Source: CAYNHF01 sp964397045 (GTDB lineage: Bacteria; Actinomycetota; Acidimicrobiia; Spongiisociales; UBA5794). Taken from it: a stretch of DNA of 53,309 nt. The stretch is from assembly GCA_964397045.1 (NCBI GenBank), contig CAYNHF010000042.1, forward strand, positions 1-53,309. Reading direction: 5' to 3'. Made by a program: the position numbers and the translations under genes. A model generated the notes under the pieces. The model ran no database searches. It saw nothing but the letters and a program-made list of their open reading frames with translations, and was not told the DNA's origin. This document shows, piece after piece, positions 43,189 through 51,334 of this stretch; the first letter of the stretch is position 1; every line of letters starts with the position of its first letter.

Positions 43189-43626
43189 TCACTCGACAAC
43201 CTCGACCGACCCACCCGCTGCCTTGATCTTCTCCACGGCTCCCAGGCTGAAGGCGTGCGCTCGCACGTTCAGTGCCTTGTCGACGTCACCCTCGCCGAGC
43301 ACCTTGATACGACCTCGCTGCTTGGCAAGTCCGACTGCCCGCATCTCGTCTGGCGATACCGTGCTGCCGGCGTCGAACTGGTCGAGACGCTCCACGTTGA
43401 CGACCACGAACGGGTCGCGATTCGGGTTCTTGAATCCCTTGAGTTTCGGCAACTGCCGCTGCAAAGGCGTCTGGCCGCCCTCGAATCCCTGGCGAACCTT
43501 GCTGCGTGCCTTCTGCCCTTTGGTACCACGACCCGCAGTCTTGCCGCGGCGCCCGGCTTCACCCCTGCCGACCCGGATCTTGCGCGACTTGGAGCCCGCT
43601 GCGGGCTTCAGGTGGTGCAGTTTCAT
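43189..43626 (-). CDS. rplO: 50S ribosomal protein L15
   Basis: 145 residues: MKLHHLKPAAGSKSRKIRVGRGEAG, GGQTPLQRQLPKLKGF (Gly-rich) and VRAHAFSLGAVEKIKAAGGSVEVVE. It overlaps rpmD by one base. Confidence 0.97.
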   Translation of the reverse strand: MKLHHLKPAAGSKSRKIRVGRGEAGRRGKTAGRGTKGQKARSKVRQGFEGGQTPLQRQLPKLKGFKNPNRDPFVVVNVERLDQFDAGSTVSPDEMRAVGLAKQRGRIKVLGEGDVDKALNVRAHAFSLGAVEKIKAAGGSVEVVE

Positions 43627-43808
43627 CAGACTTCCTCCACATCGAGCAGGTGTTTGGCACGGAACACCATGCCGCGTACGGCAAGGGTGTCCGGTCGCTC
43701 CACGCTCTGTCGAATCTTGCGCAGCCCGAGACTCTCAACGGTGGCCCGCACCTTCGGCTTCTGCCCGATGGTGGATCGCACCAGTGTGATCTTGAGTGAC
43801 GTTGCCAT
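43626..43808 (-). CDS. rpmD: 50S ribosomal protein L30
   Basis: 60 residues: LKITLVRSTIGQKPKVRATV and LGLRKIRQSVERPDTLAVRGM. It lies between rpsE and rplO with one-base overlaps on both sides (spc operon order). Confidence 0.97.
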   Translation of the reverse strand: MATSLKITLVRSTIGQKPKVRATVESLGLRKIRQSVERPDTLAVRGMVFRAKHLLDVEEV

Positions 43809-44380
43809 TACTTCCTGCCTACCTCGGTCTTCATCAATTCGGCGGACCGGTACGCAGCGAGCAACGCAGGTGGGAAGATCTCCTCAGGGCGCTTGCCGCG
43901 AGCGCGGGCGACCGCGTCGGGGCGTTGCTGCTCTGTGAGGGCCTTCATGGTTGCCTTGGCGACGTTCACGTGGGTTGGCGAACCAAGCGACTTGCCGAGG
44001 ACATCCTTGATCCCTGCTGCCTCGAGGATCTGACGCACGGCTCCACCCGCGATGACGCCGGTACCGGGAGACGCCGGTTTGAGCAGGACACGCGACGCCC
44101 CCTGCACACCAACGTTGGTGTGGATGATCGTCTGGCCTGCCATCGGGATGTCGACCATGTTCTTGCGCGCGATCTCGATCGCCTTCTGGATAGCTGAGGG
44201 AACCTCTTTGGCCTTGCCGTAGCCGATCCCGACCTTGCCTTTGCCATTGCCCACAGTCACCAACGCGGTGAACGAGAACCTCCGGCCACCCTTGACCACC
44301 TTGGAGACGCGGTTGACGGCGATGACGCGCTCGTCGAACTCGGACTTCTCCCGGTTCCTATCTCCTCGGCCTCGATTCAC
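43808..44380 (-). CDS. rpsE: 30S ribosomal protein S5
   Basis: 190 residues: FDERVIAVNRVSKVVKGGRRFSF (RNA-binding domain), GKGKVGIGYGKAKEVPSAI, and GVIAGGAVRQILEAAGIKDVL. A short basic extension (NRGRGDRNREKS) precedes. The 49 bases after rplR are the only sizeable gap in this part. Confidence 0.98.
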   Translation of the reverse strand: MNRGRGDRNREKSEFDERVIAVNRVSKVVKGGRRFSFTALVTVGNGKGKVGIGYGKAKEVPSAIQKAIEIARKNMVDIPMAGQTIIHTNVGVQGASRVLLKPASPGTGVIAGGAVRQILEAAGIKDVLGKSLGSPTHVNVAKATMKALTEQQRPDAVARARGKRPEEIFPPALLAAYRSAELMKTEVGRK

Positions 44381-44429
44381 CGTTTTCTCCTGTTCACCTT
44401 GTCTGAGCGGCTTCGCACGTGCGATCCGC

Positions 44430-44777
44430 TCAGAACTTCAGTCCTTCTTCGCGTGCAGCGTCTGCGAGCGCCCGTACCTTGCCGTGGAATGCGAAGCCGC
44501 CACGATCGAATACGACCGTGTCGACGCCGACGTCCTTCGCCCGGACCGCGATCCGCTTTCCGACCTTGGAGGCGGCCTTCACAGACAGACCGCCCTTCTT
44601 GAGTTCGCGAGACGATGCTTGTGCCATCGTGTGGCCAGTCTCGTCGTCGATGATCTGTACGTAGATGTACCGGTTGGAGCGGTACACCGCCATGCGGGGT
44701 CGCACTGCCGTTCCTCTGACATCTTTGCGCACGCGCCGATGGCGGCGCTGACGTGCATCTGTTCTCGATCCGCGCAT
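44430..44777 (-). CDS. rplR: 50S ribosomal protein L18
   Basis: 115 residues: RRHRRVRKDVRGTAVRPRMAVYRSNRYIYVQIIDD and AKDVGVDTVVFDRGGFAFHGKV, the 5S rRNA-binding region. It is 2 bp after rplF. Confidence 0.97.
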   Translation of the reverse strand: MRGSRTDARQRRHRRVRKDVRGTAVRPRMAVYRSNRYIYVQIIDDETGHTMAQASSRELKKGGLSVKAASKVGKRIAVRAKDVGVDTVVFDRGGFAFHGKVRALADAAREEGLKF

Positions 44778-44779
44778 GC

Positions 44780-45316
44780 TCAGACTCCTGCCTTACCGGC
44801 CTTGCGCCGGACTTGTTCGCCCGCGTACCGGATGCCTTTGCCCTTGTAAGGCTCAGGAGGACGGACGCGGCGCACGTCTGCGGCTACCTGGCCCACCAGA
44901 GCCTTGTCGATGCCGCTGACGATGATCTTGGTCGGCTCGGGAACCTCGAATGTGATCCCGTCCGGTGCTTCGATGTGTACCGGGTGCGAGAAGCCCACCT
45001 GCAGTTCGAGCCGACGGCCCTGGAGGTTGGCACGATACCCCACGCCGACCGCCTCGAGTTGCTTGGTGTAGCCCTCAGACACGCCGACAATCATGTTGTT
45101 GAGCAGTGCCCGGCTCAAGCCGTGAAGCGCGCGTGACTCCGGCTCGTCGTCTACGCGCGACACCGTGACAACGCCGTCTTCGAGATCGAAAGAGACCTCA
45201 TCATTGAAGGTACGCTGCAGCGTCCCTTTCGAGCCCTTGACCGTCACGGCCCTGCCGTCGATCTTGACCTCGACGCCACTCGGGACGGTGATGGGGTTAC
45301 TACCTACGCGACTCAT
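44780..45316 (-). CDS. rplF: 50S ribosomal protein L6
   Basis: 178 residues: MSRVGSNPITVPSGVEVKIDG, the two L6 repeats with LLNNMIVGVSEGYTKQLEAVGVGYRA, and RVRPPEPYKGKGIRYAGE near the end. It is 3 bp after rpsH. Confidence 0.98.
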   Translation of the reverse strand: MSRVGSNPITVPSGVEVKIDGRAVTVKGSKGTLQRTFNDEVSFDLEDGVVTVSRVDDEPESRALHGLSRALLNNMIVGVSEGYTKQLEAVGVGYRANLQGRRLELQVGFSHPVHIEAPDGITFEVPEPTKIIVSGIDKALVGQVAADVRRVRPPEPYKGKGIRYAGEQVRRKAGKAGV

Positions 45317-45319
45317 GGG

Positions 45320-45715
45320 TCACCACGCCTCACAGAGAACTTCGCCGCCCACCTTGCGTGACCTGGCCTCGCGGTCGGTGAGGAGGCCCTGGGACGTCGA
45401 TACGATGGCGACTCCGATGCCACCGTGAACCCGGTCGAGGTCGCCCGATCCGCGGTACACGCGGTTGCCGGGTTTGGACACCCGACGCAGACCGTTGAGC
45501 ACGCGCGACCGGTCGTCGCCGTACCGCAGCCGCACGGTCAGTTCCTTGCCCACGGGGGCCTCTTCCTCCTTGTAGGAATCGATGAAGCCTTCAGCGGCAA
45601 GGATCTTGGCCACCTCGACCTTGAGCTTCGAGGAGGGCATCGAGACGTCGGGGTGCAACACCATGTTGGCGTTGCGGATCCGCGTCAGCATGTCGGCGAT
45701 GGGATCCGTCTGCAT
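45320..45715 (-). CDS. rpsH: 30S ribosomal protein S8
   Basis: 131 residues: MQTDPIADMLTRIRNANM opening, RRVSKPGNRVYRGSGDL, and GGIGVAIVSTSQGLLTDREAR end. It overlaps rpsN by one base. In many species S8 represses the spc operon by binding its mRNA. Confidence 0.98.
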   Translation of the reverse strand: MQTDPIADMLTRIRNANMVLHPDVSMPSSKLKVEVAKILAAEGFIDSYKEEEAPVGKELTVRLRYGDDRSRVLNGLRRVSKPGNRVYRGSGDLDRVHGGIGVAIVSTSQGLLTDREARSRKVGGEVLCEAW

Positions 45716-46020
45716 TACCAGGATGCCTTTCTGATGCCGGGAAGTTCGCCGCGATGGGCATGATCACGCACCGCGATGCGTGACATACCGAACTTACGGA
45801 AGTAGGCACGCGGCCTACCGGAAACCCCACACCGATTGCGGTAGCGAGTTGCGCTGGCATCGCGCGGCATCTTGGCGATCTTCTGGTACGCGATCCGCTT
45901 CGCATCGTACGAAGCGTCTGGATCTTTGATGACGGCCGTGAGCTCTGCGCGGCGATCCGCGTACATCTCGACCATTCGTTTGCGCTTGTTGTTCTTTGCG
46001 ATCTTTGATTTCTTTGCCAT
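45715..46020 (-). CDS. rpsN: 30S ribosomal protein S14, long zinc-free form
   Basis: 101 residues: MAKKSKIAKNNKRKRMVEMY, a long insert with VIKDPDASYDAKRIAYQKIAKMPRDASATRYRNRCG, and GRPRAYFRKFGMSRIAVRDHA. Only one cysteine is seen, so it is the C- (non-zinc) type. In most actinobacteria the ~61-residue zinc form is in this operon, which makes this placement notable. One-base overlaps on both sides. Confidence 0.96.
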   Translation of the reverse strand: MAKKSKIAKNNKRKRMVEMYADRRAELTAVIKDPDASYDAKRIAYQKIAKMPRDASATRYRNRCGVSGRPRAYFRKFGMSRIAVRDHAHRGELPGIRKASW

Positions 46021-46577
46021 CAGACACCTACCTCTTGTCGGCGGAACGGGAATCCAAAGGCGTCGAGCAACGCCCGACCCTGTTCGTCGTCGACGGCGGT
46101 AGTCACGAACGTGATGTCCATGCCCCGCACCTTGACCACTTCGTCATAATCGATCTCTGGGAAAATGAGCTGCTCTGTCACTCCGAAGCTGTAGTTGCCC
46201 CGCCCATCGAAACCCCGCGGGCTCAGCCCACGGAAGTCACGAATGCGGGGGATTGCTAGGGCGATGAGGCGGTCGAAGAACTCCCACATCCGGTCGCCGC
46301 GCAGCGTCACATTGGCTCCAATGGCCTGACCCTCGCGAATCTTGAAGTTCGCCACCGACTTGCGAGCCCGATTCACCCTGGGCTGCTGCCCGGTGATGAT
46401 GCGGAGATCCACGATCGCGGCATCGATGAGTTTGCTGTCCGCTGCCGCGTCTCCGACGCCCATGTTGACGATGATCTTCGAGAGGCGCGGCACTTGCATC
46501 ATGTTGGCCAGATCGAGCTGGTCTTTGAGTGCCGGAGCGATCTCGTTGTAGTACTTCTCTTTGAGTCGCGGCGCCAT
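46020..46577 (-). CDS. rplE: 50S ribosomal protein L5
   Basis: 185 residues from ATG 46577, which overlaps the rplX stop (TGATG); a GTG one codon earlier is possible. It shows RLKEKYYNEIAPALKDQLDL, NIGVG-type IIVNMGVGDAAADSKLID, GQQPRVNRARKSVANFKIREG and FGVTEQLIFPEIDYD, contacts to 5S rRNA. Confidence 0.97.
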   Translation of the reverse strand: MAPRLKEKYYNEIAPALKDQLDLANMMQVPRLSKIIVNMGVGDAAADSKLIDAAIVDLRIITGQQPRVNRARKSVANFKIREGQAIGANVTLRGDRMWEFFDRLIALAIPRIRDFRGLSPRGFDGRGNYSFGVTEQLIFPEIDYDEVVKVRGMDITFVTTAVDDEQGRALLDAFGFPFRRQEVGV

Positions 46578-46882
46578 CACAGATCACCCTCACATTTGCG
46601 GCAGATCCGCTGCTTTCTTCCGAGGTCGTCGAACCGGGCCCCAATCTTCGTCGGGCCGCAGTCGGGGCACATGATCATGACGTTCGAGGCCTCGATTGGC
46701 ATGTCCTTGTCGATGATGCCGCCCTGCATGGTCTGCCCCTGTGGTTTCTGGTGACGCTTGGCGGTGTTCACCCCTTCGACGATGATGCGGTTGGAGGAGT
46801 TGTAGACGCGAGCGATCCTGCCCTCGCGGCCCTTGTCCTTACCTGCGATCACACGCACCTCGTCTCCACTGCGCAGCTTCAT
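46577..46882 (-). CDS. rplX: 50S ribosomal protein L24
   Basis: 101 residues from ATG 46882 (MKLRSGDEVRVIAGKDKGREG, the KOW motif). NTAKRHQKPQGQTMQGGIIDKDMPI and a C-terminal block with CPDCGPTKIG ... CRKCEGD keep the L24 form. It overlaps rplN by one base. Confidence 0.97.
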   Translation of the reverse strand: MKLRSGDEVRVIAGKDKGREGRIARVYNSSNRIIVEGVNTAKRHQKPQGQTMQGGIIDKDMPIEASNVMIMCPDCGPTKIGARFDDLGRKQRICRKCEGDL

Positions 46883-47250
46883 CACAACACCTCCGGGGCA
46901 AGTGACACGATCCGCATGAAACGCTTCTCCCGCAATTCGCGACCGACGGGGCCAAAGATGCGGGTGCCGCGGGGCTGGCTCTGGTCGTTGATCAGCACAC
47001 ACGCGTTGTCGTCGAATCGGATGTAGGTGCCGTCGGTGCGACGGATCTCTTTCCTGGTTCGCACCACAACGGCCTTGACGACCTCGCCCTTCTTGACGGT
47101 GCCGCCCGGAATCGCGTCCTTGACCGTGCCCACGATGATGTCACCCAGGCGCGCATAACGACGCTTCGAGCCACCGAGGACCCGGATACACAGGAGCTCA
47201 CGCGCGCCCGTGTTGTCGGCAACCCGCAAGCGGGTTTCCTGCTGGATCAT
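46882..47250 (-). CDS. rplN: 50S ribosomal protein L14
   Basis: 122 residues: MIQQETRLRVADNTGARELL, GSKRRYARLGDIIVGTVKDA, and PRGTRIFGPVGRELREK. It overlaps rpsQ by 4 bp (ATGA). Confidence 0.98.
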   Translation of the reverse strand: MIQQETRLRVADNTGARELLCIRVLGGSKRRYARLGDIIVGTVKDAIPGGTVKKGEVVKAVVVRTRKEIRRTDGTYIRFDDNACVLINDQSQPRGTRIFGPVGRELREKRFMRIVSLAPEVL

Positions 47251-47501
47251 CGAGCCCTCTCCAGTACTTCCTCGACACGCCAGCGCTTCGTCTTCGATAG
47301 CGGCCTGGTTTCGATGATTCGTACCGTGTCTCCCAAACGGGCGTCGTTCGCCTCATCGTGCGCGTGGAACTTGCGTCGTACCGGCATCGTCTTGCCGTAA
47401 CGCCGGTGCCGCTTCGAATCGACGACCTCCACGGTGACAGTCTTCTCACGGGCATCGGAGATGACGACTCCGGTCCTGACCTTGCGGCTGGCGCGTTCCA
47501 T
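47247..47501 (-). CDS. rpsQ: 30S ribosomal protein S17
   Basis: 84 residues: KVRTGVVISDAREKTVTVEVVDSKRHRRYGK and HDEANDARLGDTVRIIETRPLSKTKRW. It overlaps rpmC by one base. Confidence 0.97.
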   Translation of the reverse strand: MERASRKVRTGVVISDAREKTVTVEVVDSKRHRRYGKTMPVRRKFHAHDEANDARLGDTVRIIETRPLSKTKRWRVEEVLERAR

Positions 47502-47722
47502 CAGGCTTCCTCCTGAAGCTGCTGTTCATAGGCGGCGATCTCCTGCTCGTGCATCACCGTCTTGATCCTTGCGACGTCCCGCCGCACGCTGCGGAGCCGG
47601 GAGTGGTTGTCGAGCTGGTTGGTGACGAGCTGGAACCGCAGGTTGAATAGCTCTTGTTTGGTCTCAGCCAGCTGCTCACCCAATTCCTTGTAGGTGAGCT
47701 TGCGAAGTTCGAGTGCGTTCAC
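47501..47722 (-). CDS. rpmC: 50S ribosomal protein L29
   Basis: 73 residues from GTG 47722, overlapping the rplP stop (GTGA). Two helices: NALELRKLTYKELGEQLAETKQELFNLRFQL and HSRLRSVRRDVARIKTVMHEQE. A longer in-frame extension upstream is inside rplP and rejected. Confidence 0.96.
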   Translation of the reverse strand: MNALELRKLTYKELGEQLAETKQELFNLRFQLVTNQLDNHSRLRSVRRDVARIKTVMHEQEIAAYEQQLQEEA

Positions 47723-48132
47723 AGCTCCTCCCTTCGTACAAATCTCGTCTTGAGTGGCAGTTTGTGCGCCGCCACCCGCATGGCCTCGCGGGCCAGATCT
47801 TCGTCGACGCCAGCCATCTCGAACATGACGCGACCCGGCTTCACCACCGCGACCCAGTACTCCGGATTGCCCTTGCCTGAGCCCATCCGGGTCTCTGCGG
47901 GCTTCTCCGTGATCGGCTTGTCGGGAAAGATGGTGATCCACACCTTGCCGCCACGCTTGATCTTGCGGGTCATTGAGACACGAGCCGCTTCGATCTGGCG
48001 GGCCGTGACCCAGCCCACCTCCTGAGCCTGCAATCCGTACTCACCGAACGAGACGCGGGTTCCACCTTTGGCCTTCCCGGTCATCCGGCCCTTCTGCATC
48101 TTGCGGTACTTGGTCCGCTTCGGCATCAACAT
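47719..48132 (-). CDS. rplP: 50S ribosomal protein L16
   Basis: 137 residues from ATG 48132 (MLMPKRTKYRKMQKGRM, the usual start), overlapping the rpsC stop. It has GKAKGGTRVSFGEYGLQA and RMGSGKGNPEYWVAVVKPGR, near the peptidyl-transfer centre. Confidence 0.98.
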   Translation of the reverse strand: MLMPKRTKYRKMQKGRMTGKAKGGTRVSFGEYGLQAQEVGWVTARQIEAARVSMTRKIKRGGKVWITIFPDKPITEKPAETRMGSGKGNPEYWVAVVKPGRVMFEMAGVDEDLAREAMRVAAHKLPLKTRFVRREEL

Positions 48133-49586
48133 CAGGCGTCTGCTCCGGCTTCGTCTTCTTCCGCTGCCTCGTCTGCGGCAGCATCGAGCACCTCTGCCAC
48201 GACCTCGGCTTCAGCGGCTTCGACCACTGCTTCGACCGCTACCGCGTCTGCAGCATCTGCAACCGCGTCTGCCACCTCGGCAACCGCCTCGGCTTCGACC
48301 GCTTCTTCGATCGCCGCTACTGCTTCCTCGGCGGTGGCATCTGCCACGGCTTCAGCCGCCGCAGCAGCTTCCTCGGCCTCGGCGGCTTCCTTCAGGGCAG
48401 CCTCTGCGACCGGATCCTCTGCGAGAAGCGCCTCGTCCACAGCCTCGAGGGCCACGGCCGCTGCCAGGTCTGCCTCGGCTTCGGCACCTTCGGCAACCGC
48501 GTCTGCTTCCGCGGCCTTCTCGACAGCTTCGACCGCGTCGACTGCTGCCACCGCGGCTTCGACGTCTGCTACGTCGGCAACCGCGTCTGCGATGACGGCC
48601 GATTCGACGGCTTCGACCGCAACCGCGTCCGCAACCACAGCCTCGGCATCTGCGACCGCGGCAGTCTCCTCCATCGAAGACTCCCGCGCCTCGGTCCGCG
48701 CCGCCTGAAACTCTGCAGCGGCATCGCTGGCACTGGGGCGCTTGCCGCCGCCTGCCTCGATCAATCGCTTGCCGCCTTCTTTGCGCTTGCCGCCACCCGC
48801 TTCAACGAGACGCTTACCGCCCCCAGCTTCGATCAGACGACGTTCGCCGCCACCTGCGGCAGCCTCGGCGCGGGACCGAGCGGGACGCCGCCGCTGGGAT
48901 GGCCCCCCTGCGGCCAGTCTGGCTTCAGCTGCGATCTTCTCGCGGCTGGCAGCCAGCGAAGGAATCACGTCACCTTTGTAGACCCAGACCTTGACGCCGA
49001 TAGCGCCGACGGTGGTGCGGGCGGTTGCCTGACCGTAGTCGATGTCTGCGCGAAGAGTATGCAGCGGCACGCGACCCTCGAGGTACCACTCGCGGCGACC
49101 CATGTCTGCCCCACCGAGCCGACCCGAGGCCTGGACACGCACACCTTCGGCGCCGGCCTTGAGTGCCGTCTGCACTGCACGCTTCATTGCCCGCCGGAAG
49201 GAGACCCTGCCTTCGAGCTGATCGGCCACGCTGCGTGCCAGCAGCGTGGCGTCGATCTCCGCGTTCTGCACCTCGATGACGTTGAACTTCACGATACGAC
49301 CGGTCAGCTTCTCGAGTCCACGACGGAGCCGATCAGCTTCAGAGCCGCTACGCCCGATGACGACGCCTGGACGGGCCGTATGCACATCGACTTGGACCTT
49401 CTTGTCACCGATTCGCTCGATGTCGATGCGCGAGATGGCGCCCCGCTTCAGCTCACCCGTGATGTAGCTACGGATTTTGGAGTCTTCATTGACCTGGGTT
49501 GCGTAGTCCTTCTCGCTGTACCAGCGAGATTTCCAGTCCGTCACGATGCCGAGACGGAGCCCGTATGGGTGGATCTTCTGACCCAT
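48132..49586 (-). CDS. rpsC: 30S ribosomal protein S3 with a ~260-residue C-terminal extension
   Basis: 484 residues, about twice the family norm. Residues 1-212 are complete S3: MGQKIHPYGLRLGIVTDWKS, the KH domain with RPGVVIGRSGSEADRLRRGL, and QATARTTVGAIGVKVWVYKGD. Residues about 230-283 are a basic stretch with three full and one partial RLIEAGGGKR-like repeat. Residues about 304-484 are an Ala/Glu/Asp/Val-rich tail with almost no Lys or Arg. The tail is one open frame ending at 48132 and the downstream rplP ATG overlaps its stop, so it is translated, not a missed stop. Role of the extension unknown; see findings. Confidence 0.95.
   Translation of the reverse strand: MGQKIHPYGLRLGIVTDWKSRWYSEKDYATQVNEDSKIRSYITGELKRGAISRIDIERIGDKKVQVDVHTARPGVVIGRSGSEADRLRRGLEKLTGRIVKFNVIEVQNAEIDATLLARSVADQLEGRVSFRRAMKRAVQTALKAGAEGVRVQASGRLGGADMGRREWYLEGRVPLHTLRADIDYGQATARTTVGAIGVKVWVYKGDVIPSLAASREKIAAEARLAAGGPSQRRRPARSRAEAAAGGGERRLIEAGGGKRLVEAGGGKRKEGGKRLIEAGGGKRPSASDAAAEFQAARTEARESSMEETAAVADAEAVVADAVAVEAVESAVIADAVADVADVEAAVAAVDAVEAVEKAAEADAVAEGAEAEADLAAAVALEAVDEALLAEDPVAEAALKEAAEAEEAAAAAEAVADATAEEAVAAIEEAVEAEAVAEVADAVADAADAVAVEAVVEAAEAEVVAEVLDAAADEAAEEDEAGADA
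48738..48842 (-). repeat. Basic RLIEAGGGKR repeats inside rpsC
   Basis: Codons 249-283 of rpsC repeat (R/K)RL(I/V)EAGGGKR three times plus a shorter GGKR spacer unit. They sit between the S3 core and the acidic tail. Confidence 0.8.
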
Positions 49587-49930
49587 CAGATGTCCTCCTC
49601 GTCGTCGGCCAGGATGATGGTGATGTGGCTGGTGCGCTTGCGGATACGGGTCGCCCGTCCGCGGGCCCGGGGACGCCAGCGCTTGAGCGTCGGACCCTCG
49701 TTGGCGTACGCCTCGGCTACGAAAAGTTCCTCTTCGTCGAGTGCGTGGTTGTGCTCAGCGTTGGCCACTGCCGAATTCAGCACCTTCATGATCGGCTCGG
49801 CCGCCCGACGGTTCGTGAGCTGAAGTACGTCGCGCGCGTCTTCCACCGGGAGCCCCCTGACGTTATCGAGCACCCGACGCACCTTGTAGGGCGACTGCCT
49901 GATGTACTTGGCTTCGGCGCGAACCTTCAT
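49586..49930 (-). CDS. rplV: 50S ribosomal protein L22
   Basis: 114 residues from ATG 49930, overlapping rpsS by 4 bp. KVRAEAKYIRQSPYKVRRVLDNVRG, the hairpin loop GPTLKRWRPRARGRATRIRKRTSHI that lines the exit tunnel, and an acidic end (ADDEEDI). Confidence 0.97.
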   Translation of the reverse strand: MKVRAEAKYIRQSPYKVRRVLDNVRGLPVEDARDVLQLTNRRAAEPIMKVLNSAVANAEHNHALDEEELFVAEAYANEGPTLKRWRPRARGRATRIRKRTSHITIILADDEEDI

Positions 49931-50205
49931 CCTCTCCTCGCCGCCCTTTCTCCCATGTGACCGCGGAAAGTGCGGGTGGGCGCGAACTCCCCGAGTTTGT
50001 GCCCGACCATCGACTCGCTGATGTACACGGGCACATGCTTGCGCCCGTCGTGCACCGCGATCGTATGACCGACCATCTCGGGAATCACCGTCGACCGGCG
50101 GCTCCACGTGCGGATAACCTTCTTCTCGCCTCGTTCGTTGGCACCTTCGACCTTGCGGAGCAGGTGCTCGTCAATGAACGGGCCCTTTTTGAGGCTTCTG
50201 GACAT
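49927..50205 (-). CDS. rpsS: 30S ribosomal protein S19
   Basis: 92 residues: MSRSLKKGPFIDEHLLRKVE, RRSTVIPEMVGHTIAVHDGRKH and VGHKLGEFAPTRTFRGH. It lies 6 bp after rplB. Confidence 0.98.
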   Translation of the reverse strand: MSRSLKKGPFIDEHLLRKVEGANERGEKKVIRTWSRRSTVIPEMVGHTIAVHDGRKHVPVYISESMVGHKLGEFAPTRTFRGHMGERAARRG

Positions 50206-50211
50206 CGCTGC

Positions 50212-51045
50212 CTACCTCCTGCCCTTCTTGCTCCGGCGCCGGACGATGTACTTGTCGCTGGCCTTGTTCTTCTTGCGGGTACGCCCTTCGGCCTTGCCCC
50301 ATGGACTGGTCGGATGGCGGCCACCAGAGCTGCGGCCTTCCCCCCCGCCGAGGGGGTGATCCACCGGGTTCATTGCGACGCCGCGAGTCTGCGGGCGTTT
50401 GCCTGCCCACCGACTGCGTCCCGCCTTGCCGACCTTGACGAGTTCCGCCTCGGTGTTACCCACCTGGCCGACCGTGGCGCGGCAGTCGAGCGGCACCTGG
50501 CGCATCTCACCAGAAGGGAGCCGTAGCAGAGCCATGTTGCTCTCTTTCGACATCAACTGGACCGACGTACCGGCGGCACGTGCCATCTTGGCGCCGCCGC
50601 CCGGACGCAGCTCCACCGCGTGGACCACGGTACCGGTCGGGATGTTTCGCAGTGGAAGCGCGTTCCCCGGACGGATGTCGGCTCCAGAGCCGGACACGAG
50701 CCGGTCGCCCTCGGTGACGTTGACCGGAGCCAGGATGTAGCGCTTCTCGCCATCGGCGTAATGCAGCAGGGCGATCCGGGCATTGCGGTTGGGGTCGTAT
50801 TCGATCCCAGCCACCTTGGCCGGTATTCCGTCCTTGTTCCGACGGAAATCGACGATGCGATACCGACGCTTGTGGCCACCACCGCGGTGACGCGAGGTGA
50901 TCCGCCCATAGGTATTGCGACCCGAAGAGCGGGTCTTCTTCGCCAGCAGCGACTTCTCGGGGGTCGACTTCGTGATGGTGTCGAAATCCGACACGGTCTG
51001 GAAGCGACGGCCCGGAGATGTTGGTTTTACCTTCTTCACACCCAT
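50212..51045 (-). CDS. rplB: 50S ribosomal protein L2
   Basis: 277 residues from ATG 51045 (MGVKKVKPTSPGRRFQTVSD). It has RNTYGRITSRHRGGGHKRRYR, GNALPLRNIPTGTVVHAVEL and the universally conserved end VAMNPVDHPLGGGEG with the His of the peptidyl-transfer region. One base separates it from rplW. Confidence 0.98.
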   Translation of the reverse strand: MGVKKVKPTSPGRRFQTVSDFDTITKSTPEKSLLAKKTRSSGRNTYGRITSRHRGGGHKRRYRIVDFRRNKDGIPAKVAGIEYDPNRNARIALLHYADGEKRYILAPVNVTEGDRLVSGSGADIRPGNALPLRNIPTGTVVHAVELRPGGGAKMARAAGTSVQLMSKESNMALLRLPSGEMRQVPLDCRATVGQVGNTEAELVKVGKAGRSRWAGKRPQTRGVAMNPVDHPLGGGEGRSSGGRHPTSPWGKAEGRTRKKNKASDKYIVRRRSKKGRR

Positions 51046-51046
51046 G

Positions 51047-51334
51047 TCAAACCTCGAAGATGTCGATCGACTGGCCGTCTGCCAGCGTGACGAGTGCCCG
51101 CTTGCTGTCGGCACGTTTACCCAGCACGTAACCCGTCCGCTTCCGCTTCCCCTTGCGGTTGATGGTGTTCACCGACACCACCCGCACGCCAAAGATCTTC
51201 TGTACAGCTTGCTTGATCTCCGTCTTGTTCGACCGCTTGTCGACAACAAAGGTGTAGGTGTTGAAGTCCTGGATGAGGTCGTAGGACTTCTCGGACACCA
51301 CCGGCTCCAGCACCACGTCGCGGGGATCCTTCAC
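51047..51334 (-). CDS. rplW: 50S ribosomal protein L23
   Basis: 95 residues: KDPRDVVLEPVVSEKSYDL, YTFVVDKRSNKTEIKQAVQKIF and VVSVNTINRKGKRKRTG. It overlaps the end of rplD by 4 bp and docks SRP and trigger factor at the exit tunnel. Confidence 0.97.
   Translation of the reverse strand: MKDPRDVVLEPVVSEKSYDLIQDFNTYTFVVDKRSNKTEIKQAVQKIFGVRVVSVNTINRKGKRKRTGYVLGKRADSKRALVTLADGQSIDIFEV

Noticed and set aside
48068..48740. Long Leu/Pro/Arg- or Ala/Ser-rich frames on the plus strand opposite the rpsC tail
   Set aside because: They are mirror images of the low-complexity alanine codons; no start signals, no family.
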